Assembly (NCBI GenBank): GCA_016926315.1
Contig: JAFGOU010000393.1
Span: 1-22,399, forward strand
Length of the DNA: 22,399 bases
Direction: 5' to 3'
Source: Chitinispirillaceae bacterium
Lineage (GTDB): Bacteria > Fibrobacterota > Chitinivibrionia > Chitinivibrionales > Chitinispirillaceae
Of the stretch, positions 7,518 through 15,628 are shown in pieces. Position 1 is the first letter of the stretch; every line of letters starts with the position of its first letter. The notes beneath the pieces are model-generated. The model searched no databases. It saw nothing but the letters and a program-made list of their open reading frames with translations, and was not told the DNA's origin. Both the position numbers and the translations under genes were made by a program.

Positions 7518-8904
7518 ACCATTTTCCCGATTTTGCCGCCGTTAATTTCGGAAGACCGTTCAGCTCCGCCTCTGCCTTGTCGATCTCCGCCTGGGGGAGG
7601 ACATAATCGGAAAGCTGACCGGCAAGATACTTCTGGTATCCGAGCAGATCCATGAGGCCGTGACCGCTCAGGTTCATGAGAATGACCTTCTCTTTACCCT
7701 CCTCTTTTGCCTTAAGCGCTTCCTGAATGGTGACCGCAACCGCGTGGCTGGTCTCCGGGGCGATGATACACCCCTCGCTGCGTGCCCACTGGATGGCTGC
7801 CGTGTAACAATCAAGCTGAGCGACTGCGCGCGGTTTGAGCAGGCCTTCAACGATGGATTGACTGACGAGCGGCGACATGCCGTGATACCGGAGTCCTCCC
7901 GCATGGATGGGAGCGGGGACGAAATTATGGCCGAGGGTGTGCATGGGGAGAAGCGGCGTCATACCGGCGCTGTCGCCGAAGTCGTAAGCAAAAATGCCGC
8001 GCGTCATGGTCGGGCATGAGGTCGGTTCCACCGGTATAATCTCGATATCCGCGCCATTGATTTTATCCAGGACAAACGGGAATGAAACACCCGCGAAATT
8101 GCTGCCGCCGCCGGCACAGCCGATGATAATATCAGGTTTTTTGATCCCGATTTTTTCAAGCTGTTTCTTTGCTTCGAGCCCGATGATCGTCTGGTGCAGC
8201 ATTACATGATTAAGTACGCTTCCCAGGGAGTATTTGGTGTTGCCGGTCGGATCGCTGACCGCAGCCTCTACCGCTTCGCTGATGGCGATTCCGAGGCTTC
8301 CCGGCGTGTTCGGATCTTTTTTAAGATACATACGGCCGGCTTCGGTTTCGGGGGAGGGGCTCGCCACGCAGGTGGCGCCCCAGGTTTCCATCATTGTTTT
8401 ACGGAACGGTTTCTGGTCGAAGCTGATTCGGACCATGAATACCTTGCAGGTCAGTCCGATAATCGAACTGGCAAAGGCAAGGGCGCTGCCCCACTGGCCT
8501 GCGCCGGTCTCGGTAGTGAGCGTTTTTGTCCCGGCTTGTTTATTGTACCAGGCCTGCGGAACCGCAGTGTTGGGTTTATGGCTGCCCGCCGGGGACAGAC
8601 TTTCATCTTTGTAGTAGATTTTTGCGGGAGTTTTGAGCGTTTTCTCAAGGAAGACGGCGCGTCGCAACGGTGACGGCCTCCAGCGGTAGAGGATAGTGAG
8701 AATCTCTTCGGGAATGTCGATCCAGCGCTTAGGGCTCATCTCCTGTTCAAGAAGGTTCATGGGAAACACTTTGGCAAGCGCTTCGGGCGACACCGGCTTG
8801 CCGTCAGGCCCGAGCGGCGGCTGCATGGGCGTCGGGAGATCAGCAACAATATTGTACCACTGGCGCGGTATTTCATCTTCAGTCAGAAGCACCTTGATCG
8901 ACAT
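7516..8904 (-). CDS. trpB2: Tryptophan synthase beta chain, TrpB2 type
   Basis: PLP-dependent synthase that joins indole and serine (or, in some TrpB2 enzymes, phosphoserine) to make tryptophan. The 462-aa length and the extended N-terminus, with [11 protein letters not shown] and WRPSPLRRA, mark the TrpB2 subgroup rather than the roughly 400-aa TrpB1. The PLP-binding lysine is Lys110 in GSHKPNTA, the catalytic glutamate lies in [10 protein letters not shown] (Glu132), and the phosphate-binding glycine loop is CAGGGSN near residue 245. The ATG at 8904 has GGAGG 8 bases upstream, and a plausible promoter lies at 8969-8997. No trpA or other trp gene is present in the window, so it probably works alone, for example in indole salvage; that is inference from the family and context. 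Confidence 0.95.
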   Translation of the reverse strand: MSIKVLLTEDEIPRQWYNIVADLPTPMQPPLGPDGKPVSPEALAKVFPMNLLEQEMSPKRWIDIPEEILTILYRWRPSPLRRAVFLEKTLKTPAKIYYKDESLSPAGSHKPNTAVPQAWYNKQAGTKTLTTETGAGQWGSALAFASSIIGLTCKVFMVRISFDQKPFRKTMMETWGATCVASPSPETEAGRMYLKKDPNTPGSLGIAISEAVEAAVSDPTGNTKYSLGSVLNHVMLHQTIIGLEAKKQLEKIGIKKPDIIIGCAGGGSNFAGVSFPFVLDKINGADIEIIPVEPTSCPTMTRGIFAYDFGDSAGMTPLLPMHTLGHNFVPAPIHAGGLRYHGMSPLVSQSIVEGLLKPRAVAQLDCYTAAIQWARSEGCIIAPETSHAVAVTIQEALKAKEEGKEKVILMNLSGHGLMDLLGYQKYLAGQLSDYVLPQAEIDKAEAELNGLPKLTAAKSGKW

Positions 8905-8968
8905 GAGGGTATCCTCCGGTTAATGTTGGGTTGTACGAGTAAGTGATATACCGTCCATGGAGGTAGAT

Positions 8969-8997
8969 AATATAGAAAGCGAAGAGGCTGCATGCAA
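8969..8997 (-). promoter_or_regulatory. Probable promoter of trpB2
   Basis: On the minus strand, TTGCAT (8992-8997) and TATATT (8969-8974) are separated by exactly 17 bp. The -10 matches consensus at five of six bases and the -35 at three. It would give a leader of about 55 bases before the trpB2 ATG. I saw no Trp-codon leader peptide or attenuator in that leader. Confidence 0.5.
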
Positions 8998-9057
8998 GAA
9001 AAAGTACGTCCCGTCAGCATTTATCAGAACATTCCTCCGAATTGAGTGAATGGCGGG

Positions 9058-10698
9058 TCAACGTGTTTTGGAAACATGGTCTGCGATGCGAAAGGTAAAA
9101 TGGGTTATCCGGTTGATCTCTTCGAGCAGGTCGATATGTATGGCAGTGGTCTGCAGGGAGGCGGATGTGTGCTTGTAAAGACGATCCATATGATGGCCGA
9201 CGCAAGAAAGGAAATGCGATTCCACCGACGATTTGCGGCAAAGAATCGAGGAGGCCATGTCGTGGTCGTCGTTGGAAAACGCAGCTATGGTCTCACGGAG
9301 AAGATCGATTGACGATGCATAAAATCCGACGATTTCTTCCCTTCCTTTTGTGGAGAGGGGAACAGGACTGCGGTCGATTTTTTCTGCAAGGCCAGTGATG
9401 TTCTTGGAGACGATATCGCCGATATGTTCGATATCGGTGGAGGCCATGATAAGCATCGACGAACGACCCGACTCCTCGCTTCCCAGTTCTTCGCGTCCCA
9501 TACCCGTAAGGAACGCGATTATTTTCTGGTGCAGAAAGTCGATCTCGTCGTCCTTGTCGGTAATCCGAAGCCTGCGCGTGAATTCATAGCGCTTGATGAG
9601 ATCGAGACCGTCCTCGGCCATCTCCAGAACCAACCCGGCGGCTCGTGCGATCTCCTTTGATGCCTGTGAAAGGGCCAGCACCGGGATGGCAATTACCTTT
9701 TCATGGAGAAACATGGTCTGAAATGGAAGCGCGGTATCCCGATGAGGTTTGACAAGACGGCAGACGATCCTGTCAACCAGAGGTACCAGCGGAAGGAACA
9801 GAACGGAGATATAGACGTTAAATGCCGTATGCAACCCGGCAATCTGAATCGCAGGCGGAATGCCATCAGCTACGGAAAGGGTTTTCATCAGCCACAAGAA
9901 CGGCAATGCGGCAAGAGTGCCGATGACCTTGAATACCGTGTGGGCCCAGGCGACCCTGACTCCTTCGATTTCTGCCTGCAGGATCGCCAGAAACGCGGTG
10001 GAACAGGTACCGATATTTGCGCCAAGGACAATCGGGAGAAAGTGCGCCGGTCCGGGTAACGTGTTATCGGGAAAGGTGAACTGGTGAGCCATGGCAATGA
10101 CGATTGCCAGCGTCGCCGCACTGCTCTGAATTGCCGCGGTGAGCACCATTCCCGCTGCAAGGCCGGTCAGCGGATTGCTGAAACTGTCATGCACCATTTT
10201 ACCCACCAGGTGGTAGGTTCGAAGTTCGCCTGATGCTTCGGACATGTACTGCATGCCGAAAAAAACAAACCCGATGGCGAGGATGAGTTTTCCGGCAAGA
10301 GAGACAGGGCCTGATTTCCGGATAAAAGAGATGAGAAACCCGACGGCGATGAGAAGCGGAGAGATCAGGTACACTTTAAAGGCGAACAACTGGACCGTTA
10401 TGGTCGTGGCAAGATCGGAACCGAGAATGACCCCCAGTGACTGACGAACGGTCATGAGTTGAACGCTTGCCAGGCCGACGAGCATGACGGTCGTTGCCGA
10501 GGATGACTGGGTTATAAGTGTCGTGAGAAAACCTGTCGCGTAACCTGCAAGACGGTTCCGGGTAATGGCGCCGATGATTTGACGCATACGCGCGCCGCCG
10601 AGACGTTTGAGGTTTTTTTCGCCCTGTTGCATGCCATAAAGGAAAAAAGCGATTCCGCAGAGCAGGAAAATAATGGAGTAGAGCGGGATGTCGTTCAT
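9058..10698 (-). CDS. Na+/phosphate cotransporter family protein with PhoU-like C-terminal domain
   Basis: Inner-membrane Na/Pi cotransporter (NptA/YjbB type, PNaS family), 546 aa. The two inverted repeats each carry the family's QSS motif: QSSSATT (64-70) and QSSAATL (191-197). About eight hydrophobic segments lie between residues 5 and 320, and 340-546 form a helical PhoU-like cytosolic domain (DIEHIGDIVSKNITGLAEKI) thought to sense phosphate status or oligomerise. Family members have been shown to import or export phosphate; direction here is unknown. No ribosome-binding site precedes the ATG at 10698; instead a -10-like TATACT lies 7 bases upstream, suggesting a leaderless message. It is divergent from the UshA-like gene. 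Confidence 0.92.
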   Translation of the reverse strand: MNDIPLYSIIFLLCGIAFFLYGMQQGEKNLKRLGGARMRQIIGAITRNRLAGYATGFLTTLITQSSSATTVMLVGLASVQLMTVRQSLGVILGSDLATTITVQLFAFKVYLISPLLIAVGFLISFIRKSGPVSLAGKLILAIGFVFFGMQYMSEASGELRTYHLVGKMVHDSFSNPLTGLAAGMVLTAAIQSSAATLAIVIAMAHQFTFPDNTLPGPAHFLPIVLGANIGTCSTAFLAILQAEIEGVRVAWAHTVFKVIGTLAALPFLWLMKTLSVADGIPPAIQIAGLHTAFNVYISVLFLPLVPLVDRIVCRLVKPHRDTALPFQTMFLHEKVIAIPVLALSQASKEIARAAGLVLEMAEDGLDLIKRYEFTRRLRITDKDDEIDFLHQKIIAFLTGMGREELGSEESGRSSMLIMASTDIEHIGDIVSKNITGLAEKIDRSPVPLSTKGREEIVGFYASSIDLLRETIAAFSNDDHDMASSILCRKSSVESHFLSCVGHHMDRLYKHTSASLQTTAIHIDLLEEINRITHFTFRIADHVSKTR

Positions 10699-10705
10699 GC
10701 AGTAA

Positions 10706-10711
10706 AGTATA
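10706..10711 (-). promoter_or_regulatory. Candidate -10 element of a leaderless promoter for the Na/Pi cotransporter
   Basis: TATACT on the minus strand ends 7 bases before the start ATG, which puts the expected transcription start at or next to the A of the ATG. A weak -35 (TGTTCA at 17 bp, or TTCACA at 15 bp) lies upstream. No Shine-Dalgarno sequence is visible between them. Confidence 0.35.
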
Positions 10712-10940
10712 CCGCGTTGGCGATCGTGTGAACAGGGCTGCGATCGGTAAATGGTGTCGTTGCAGAGAGCATCGCCCGGGAAAGAACAGGAGAAAAATAC
10801 CTGTCCCTATCAGGAAATAAATACTCGGTTTCAGGGCGTCGCTTTTGTATTTTTCCAATGAGGCCGCAATCTCACGCTTCGATCTACCGGATGAAAGATA
10901 ACCAGGTACCCTGAACCTCTGTCCCGAAACAGGCATGTCG

Positions 10941-13232
10941 ATGAGAAACGTATTCCCGATCATCCTTTTGCCCCTTCTTATGTTCGCTTCAGGGGTATCG
11001 GGTCCAATGACGGAAACGGCAAGAATCGTTACGGTCGTTGCATCCGGGGAATCCCATGCCATGCTTATGCCCTGCGACTGTCCTGAGGGCCCCGGCGGCG
11101 GTTTTGCAGAACGCGCAACCGTACTCAAAAACGTGGCGGTTACCGGCGAACTGCTTCTTCTCGACGCCGGAGGATTTGCCGGCGGCGGGATTTATGACTT
11201 TTACACTGCGGGACGGGCGGCCGATTCACAGCGAACCATAACCGCAATAAAGGCCATGGCCGCGATGAGATACGATGCCGCGGCCGTGGGAGACGAGGAA
11301 CTGCAATATGGCGCCCGGTGGCTTGCGCGGGTTGCGGAGAGCGCCGGACTGCCACTGGTTTCGGTAAACTGCTTTTTAAAAGGGAAACAGCGGTTTGTTC
11401 CATCATCCATCGTCGTTGTCAGAAACGGGATACGGTTCGGCATCACCGGATGCACCTCGCCCGATCGACTGTTTCCTATTGATGATTCCTGCGTGGTAGA
11501 AGATCCGTTTACCGCATTGCGTAGAGTGTGGAAAGAGCTGACCGCCGCCTCCGACTGCCAGATTATCCTTTCCCATCTTGGAGAGGAAGCGGTGCCCGCA
11601 ATGGTCGATTCCTTTCCTGAAGTTGATATTATCGTGAGCGGCCACCGTAAAAGTTCCCATGATCCGGTGAGATATCTGGGAAGAACCGCGGTCATGCAAT
11701 TCGGCTATGAGGGGAAGTCCCTTTCCCTTGTTCAGATTACCGTGACGCAAGACCGGAAAACCGGACCGTCCTTCCGGAAAGGAGAATGGCTCCCTGTTCT
11801 CCGGGGAACAAAACCGGAAGCCTCCGTCGCTTCGCTTCTTGGCGCTGCACCTGTTGCCAACGGGCGAACGGTGTACGACCTGTATATCATGAGTCAATGT
11901 GACTGGGGCAACAAGGCGCTCGCGGAGCTGCTCGTCTTCACGGGGCGTGTTCCCGATGCCCAGTGGCGCATCTGGTTTATCGGCGAAAAACAGGGGGATT
12001 CGCTCATTTCGCTGCATGGACGCCAGGAGATGCGCGATGAAATGACCTGGCTTGCGGTTGAAGCTCGGTATCCCGGGAAATGGCCTGCATTCCTTGCGCT
12101 GCGGAGCGCACCGGACGCAACGACCGGCTCGGTCGTTACCGCGCTTGGTCTGGACACGTTGACCCTGCAGAGGTGGGTGGCACAAAACGGACGGTCCGTT
12201 CTTGCCGACCACTATCAGCGCTCCATGAGACTGTCGGTCACCGCGTCGCCGACGCTTCATATCAACAACACTCTTTTTGACAAGCCTGTCGAAAGCAGGC
12301 GGCTTTTAAAAACCCACTGCGGGTCGATGCACGCCCCCCCCTCCTGGTGCGATTCACTGCCTTCCTGCTTTGATGACGGCGATTGCAGGAAAAAGGGGCA
12401 CATAGGCACCTGCGGCAAAGACGGCGCCTGCACATTTGTTCCTGACCAGCCTTTCGTTTTTCGCGTGGTAATCGCCGACTCGACGTTTCGACGTCCTGAG
12501 CAGGCGGTCATTGCAACCACCGAAGAGCTTTTTCCCGCGGTTTCAGTAACGATCATCAGCGGGAATTCACCCGAGGGGCGGAAAATCATGAAACGCTATT
12601 CCCCGAACGAACTGCCCTTTTATTTTTTTGGATCGCAGATCAGGAAAGCGCACCGGTTTTCCCACATAGAGAGCGGACTTAAACAGATAGCTGATGGGTT
12701 TACCTTTAAAAAAGGGGTCTCCTCCTGCAACTATTTTCCAAAACGGGAATTAAAAACGGGCTCAGTCGCACTTTTTGTCGACCCGGTATTCCCGGAAGCA
12801 ATGAAAGCGGTGGCCAGATTCCTGAACGATTCGCTGCCCGGGAAAACGATCCGCCTGGTTCCTGTGGTGTATGAAGATCCCGCGCTTCCGTCAAGGGGTC
12901 TGGATGAAAAGATACGGCGCGAAGAGGCACTGCGCTGGCTGATCGTGGATTCTTTGCACCGGGCGGATTTCAGGAGATATGTCGAACGCTACGCGCAGGA
13001 CCCCGGTAGCTCACAGCACTGGCTTGCCGCTCTGGGCGACATCGGCATAGATCACGCCGCATTCACCCGTCTCCTGAAGGCGCACGAAGGCATGCTTGCT
13101 TTCCATTGGAAGCGTATCGGCGGGCTTTCGCTCAAAGACCCTATCGCGCTTCTGGTTGATAACCGCGAACTGGTTCCCCTTCACAATCAGGCGGAACTGA
13201 CGGAGATGCTCTTACGGCTTAAACAACGATAG
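10941..13232 (+). CDS. Exported UshA-like metallophosphatase fold fused to thioredoxin-like segments (degenerate)
   Basis: A 763-aa exported protein (signal peptide about 1-21). I chose the ATG at 10941 because AGG lies 7 bases upstream; the ATG at 10935 has no usable spacing. Residues 29-290 follow the 5'-nucleotidase/UshA/SoxB pattern: CDCPEGPGGGFAERATVL (45-62), LLLLDAGG, VGDEELQYG, ILSHLG and DIIVSGH. The metal-binding aspartate of LDAGD is Gly here and the GNHE motif reads GDEE, so phosphatase activity is doubtful. Residues 310-455 resemble a DsbA/thioredoxin fold with YIMSQCDWG, keeping one Cys (320) of the pair. Residues 460-498 are a Cys-rich knot (CFDDGDC...GTCGKDGAC), and 505-763 look like one or two further thioredoxin-like segments. 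The glycosyltransferase follows 9 bp after the stop. It may be a periplasmic redox or scaffold protein; function unknown. Confidence 0.75.
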   Translation: MRNVFPIILLPLLMFASGVSGPMTETARIVTVVASGESHAMLMPCDCPEGPGGGFAERATVLKNVAVTGELLLLDAGGFAGGGIYDFYTAGRAADSQRTITAIKAMAAMRYDAAAVGDEELQYGARWLARVAESAGLPLVSVNCFLKGKQRFVPSSIVVVRNGIRFGITGCTSPDRLFPIDDSCVVEDPFTALRRVWKELTAASDCQIILSHLGEEAVPAMVDSFPEVDIIVSGHRKSSHDPVRYLGRTAVMQFGYEGKSLSLVQITVTQDRKTGPSFRKGEWLPVLRGTKPEASVASLLGAAPVANGRTVYDLYIMSQCDWGNKALAELLVFTGRVPDAQWRIWFIGEKQGDSLISLHGRQEMRDEMTWLAVEARYPGKWPAFLALRSAPDATTGSVVTALGLDTLTLQRWVAQNGRSVLADHYQRSMRLSVTASPTLHINNTLFDKPVESRRLLKTHCGSMHAPPSWCDSLPSCFDDGDCRKKGHIGTCGKDGACTFVPDQPFVFRVVIADSTFRRPEQAVIATTEELFPAVSVTIISGNSPEGRKIMKRYSPNELPFYFFGSQIRKAHRFSHIESGLKQIADGFTFKKGVSSCNYFPKRELKTGSVALFVDPVFPEAMKAVARFLNDSLPGKTIRLVPVVYEDPALPSRGLDEKIRREEALRWLIVDSLHRADFRRYVERYAQDPGSSQHWLAALGDIGIDHAAFTRLLKAHEGMLAFHWKRIGGLSLKDPIALLVDNRELVPLHNQAELTEMLLRLKQR

Positions 13233-13241
13233 GACTGCACG

Positions 13242-14357
13242 ATGAAGATTTCCATTATCATTCCGGTATACAATGAAGAGAAAACGATCGTCGCCGTCAT
13301 CGACAGGGTAAAAAAGGCGTCGCTGTATGCCGCCGATGCCGCGCGTGAGATCATTGTGGTCAACGACAGCTCGATCGACGGCACGGCGAAGGTGTTGGCA
13401 TCCATTCACGACCCCGAAGTCAGGGTGTTTACCCACAAGGAAAACAGCGGAAAGGGCGCAGCCCTGCGTACCGGCTTCTCAAACTGCACCGGAGACATCG
13501 TCATCATCCAGGACGCCGACCTTGAATATAACCCTGATGATTATCCGCTGCTTCTCGCTCCGATCGTCGACGGCGCCGCCGATGTTGTATACGGGTCTCG
13601 TTTTATCGGTGCGCAACGGCACCGCGTGCTCTATTTCTGGCACAGCATGGGAAACTGGCTTCTTACCACGCTTTCGAACGCTTTTTCCGATCTTAATCTC
13701 ACTGATATGGAAACATGTTACAAGGTCATGCGCCGCAGCGTGGCCACGCGCATCGCCATCGAGGAAGACCGTTTCGGGTTCGAACCGGAAATAACCGCCA
13801 AGATCGCTTCGCTTGCACGCAACGAAAAGGTGCGGATCTACGAGGTCGGTATCTCGTATTACGGCCGGACGTATGATGAAGGAAAGAAAATAGGCATGAG
13901 AGACGGATTCCGGGCGCTCTACTGTGTCCTGAAGTACAACGATTCAGCGCTTGCCAATTTCATCAAGTATTCCCTGGGCGGTCTTTTGGTGGTACTGGTC
14001 CAACTGAGCGTACTGTGCGGCCTGGTGGAGTCAGGCATGGCAGCCGGAATTCGCGGCATAAATCTGGCCCATGCGGCGAGTATCGAGGTGTCGATTCTCG
14101 CCGGTTTCTGCATCCACGTATTTTGTACCTGGAGAATTTTGAAAAAAGGTTCCGGGGGATTGGCACGGCTTTTTTTCAGGTTCCACGCCTTCCATCTCAT
14201 TCCCTTCGCTGTCCGGGCGGTGGTGTTTTTCCTTTTGCTGGAGAAATTGGGGTATCTCGCCGCCGCATTCGTATCCGTGGGTATCGCGCTGTTGTTCAAT
14301 TTCTGGGGGTATAACTACCTGTTGTTTGCACCGCGGAAAAAAGCGGAACAGGAATAA
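13242..14357 (+). CDS. GT2 (DPM1-like) glycosyltransferase fused to a GtrA membrane domain
   Basis: Probable polyprenyl-phosphate sugar transferase acting at the inner membrane, 371 aa. Residues 1-235 are a GT-A family 2 domain: IIIPVYNEE (5-13), [10 protein letters not shown] (39-48), the metal-binding Asp91-Ala-Asp93 and the acceptor-side segment RFGFEPEI (177-184), followed by [12 protein letters not shown], typical of dolichol-phosphate-mannose synthase-like enzymes. Residues 240-365 form a four-helix GtrA domain, often linked to flipping or handing on the lipid-linked sugar for polysaccharide or glycoprotein modification. The ATG at 13242 has AGGA 7 bases upstream, overlapping the stop codon of the preceding gene, so the two are co-transcribed. 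Sugar and acceptor cannot be read from the sequence. Confidence 0.9.
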   Translation: MKISIIIPVYNEEKTIVAVIDRVKKASLYAADAAREIIVVNDSSIDGTAKVLASIHDPEVRVFTHKENSGKGAALRTGFSNCTGDIVIIQDADLEYNPDDYPLLLAPIVDGAADVVYGSRFIGAQRHRVLYFWHSMGNWLLTTLSNAFSDLNLTDMETCYKVMRRSVATRIAIEEDRFGFEPEITAKIASLARNEKVRIYEVGISYYGRTYDEGKKIGMRDGFRALYCVLKYNDSALANFIKYSLGGLLVVLVQLSVLCGLVESGMAAGIRGINLAHAASIEVSILAGFCIHVFCTWRILKKGSGGLARLFFRFHAFHLIPFAVRAVVFFLLLEKLGYLAAAFVSVGIALLFNFWGYNYLLFAPRKKAEQE

Positions 14358-14379
14358 CGGCCCGGTTCCGCCGCTTTTT
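14343..14379 (+). terminator. Weak terminator after the glycosyltransferase
   Basis: Arms GCGGAAC (14343-14349) and GTTCCGC (14365-14371) flank a 15-base loop, followed by CGC and five T residues (14375-14379). The hairpin overlaps the last codons of the glycosyltransferase and ends 18 bp before the stop codon of the convergent DUF2914 gene. Stem length and T-tract are modest. Confidence 0.4.
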
Positions 14380-14396
14380 GCGTGAGGCAGAGGAGA

Positions 14397-14942
14397 TTAC
14401 TTCACCGAAAACTTCAGGGTCTTCAGGACCTCTTCCTCTTTTTGTGGATTCACAATGGCTACCATCCATTCTCCCGTCATGCCGGCAGGAATGGTTTTGA
14501 TGCTGTACGTTCTCCAGTTGTTTGATTTGACCTTGAGGGGTATCGCAGCGATCATATCGTCATTCCAGTACCACCGGTGTTCTATTTCGGTAGAGTCGCT
14601 TGCGCCTTTGACCTGCGAAAAGCAGTACAGCCTTTTAATATCGGCCGGAAACAGGTCGCCCGGTTCGACCGGTTCATATTCCTCCAGTCCGACCGCTACC
14701 GAAGCCTTGGTCACCGAGAGCCCTGAGGCAGGCGGCGCCGTGGCAGCCTTTGCTTCTTTTTTGGCCGTTTCGGCTTTTACTGCCGGTGCCGCCTTTCCAA
14801 CAGCATCGGTTTTTACCGCTTCAGCCTTCTTTTCAACTGCCTCGGTGTTAGCTGGCGGAGCAGGAGTTGAAGAGGCGGGCTGCTGGGCCCACACTACCGA
14901 CCAGATGATGGCCGACGACAGCATGAGAGTGATGGTACGCAT
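14397..14942 (-). CDS. Exported DUF2914 domain protein
   Basis: A 181-aa exported protein: signal peptide 1-19 (cleavage after VVWA), a disordered linker rich in Ala, Lys, Pro and Glu (20-75), then a compact C-terminal domain (about 80-181). That domain shows the DUF2914 pattern: a strand ending in LYCFSQV (105-111), IEHRWYWND (120-128), NWRTYSI (142-148), and GEWMVAIVNP followed by LKTLKFSV at the end. DUF2914 has no established biochemical function; it is a small all-beta domain seen in envelope proteins. AAGGGGG lies 7 bases before the ATG at 14942. The gene lies downstream of the thioredoxin lipoprotein on the same strand but 179 bp away, so it may have its own promoter. Confidence 0.85.
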   Translation of the reverse strand: MRTITLMLSSAIIWSVVWAQQPASSTPAPPANTEAVEKKAEAVKTDAVGKAAPAVKAETAKKEAKAATAPPASGLSVTKASVAVGLEEYEPVEPGDLFPADIKRLYCFSQVKGASDSTEIEHRWYWNDDMIAAIPLKVKSNNWRTYSIKTIPAGMTGEWMVAIVNPQKEEEVLKTLKFSVK

Positions 14943-15121
14943 ACGTGGCCCCCTTTGGGCTGGGGTAGAGGAATAAAAACCTATGGTTACATTTTACCGA
15001 TGATATGCAGGGAAGTCATCATTTTTTTTCGCTTTCGGGAGCGATTAAGGGTCGGATAAAAAATGCACTGCCAATGGCGCTTTGGGTACGGTGATGCAAC
15101 GTTGATTTCCCGCCGGTACAA

Positions 15122-15613
15122 TTACATCCTGTCGTTCAGCCGTCCGACGCAATCTTCGGGAGAGGAGGATCCTTTGCACAGGTCCAGCACCTTCCGGTAG
15201 CTGTCCTTTGGATTGACGCCGGTAAGGGCGTAGACCGCCTTGTTTTGTTTCAGGAATACGATATAGGGTATGCCCCGGACGCCGAAAGCACGGGCGAGGT
15301 CCTGGCTTTGGTCGATGTTGATACGGTAGAATAACGCGCTGTTTTTGTATTCCCGCGAAAGTTCCATAAGGATGGGCGTGAGCACATTGCAGGGCATGCA
15401 CCACTCCGCATAGAGATCGAGTACGACCAGGCGGTTGCCGGCTTTCTCTGAGGCGGCAAGGAGTTCGTTGCTGGTGGTAATGAGAGGCAGCTCTTCAGCC
15501 GGCAATGATTCTTTCTGTTTACTGCATGTGGTAATGGCGCCTGTTACGGCGATCAGCATGCAGGAAAACAAGACAGACCTTGCGCGCCATTTTCGCAGTC
15601 CGTTAACGCTCAT
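15122..15613 (-). CDS. Thioredoxin-like lipoprotein
   Basis: A 163-aa envelope thiol-disulfide protein. The N-terminus has a basic segment and a hydrophobic run ending at Cys30 (GAITTC), a non-canonical but plausible lipobox, so lipid anchoring is likely but not certain. The thioredoxin fold spans about 45-150 with the redox pair Cys72-Met-Pro-Cys75 in AEWCMPC (instead of the usual WCGPC) and the cis-proline in RGIPYIVF (Pro116). Two further cysteines (146, 155) lie after the fold. AGGAG precedes the ATG at 15613 by 7 bases. The gene starts 15 bp after the MFS transporter stop on the same strand, so the two are co-transcribed. Its partner substrate is unknown. Confidence 0.88.
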   Translation of the reverse strand: MSVNGLRKWRARSVLFSCMLIAVTGAITTCSKQKESLPAEELPLITTSNELLAASEKAGNRLVVLDLYAEWCMPCNVLTPILMELSREYKNSALFYRINIDQSQDLARAFGVRGIPYIVFLKQNKAVYALTGVNPKDSYRKVLDLCKGSSSPEDCVGRLNDRM

Positions 15614-15628
15614 GAACGCTCCTGTTTT

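Noticed and set aside
10376..11128. Long antisense open frame (250 aa) spanning the divergent region before the UshA-like gene
   Set aside because: It overlaps two well-supported genes, has an Arg/Ser/Pro-rich composition typical of reverse-frame reading, and no ribosome-binding site or recognisable domain.
11403..12260. Antisense open frame (285 aa) inside the UshA-like gene
   Set aside because: Fully within a gene with signal peptide and fold motifs; the translation is Arg/Gly/Pro-rich and matches nothing.
10941..13232. Selenoprotein
   Set aside because: There is no in-frame TGA within the gene and the key positions are ordinary Cys, Asp or Gly codons, so selenocysteine is not supported here.
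15029..15046. Hairpin TCGCT...AGCGA with a T-run, considered as terminator for the thioredoxin gene
   Set aside because: The T-run lies before the hairpin on the plus strand and becomes an A-run after it on the minus strand, the wrong side for terminating the minus-strand gene.
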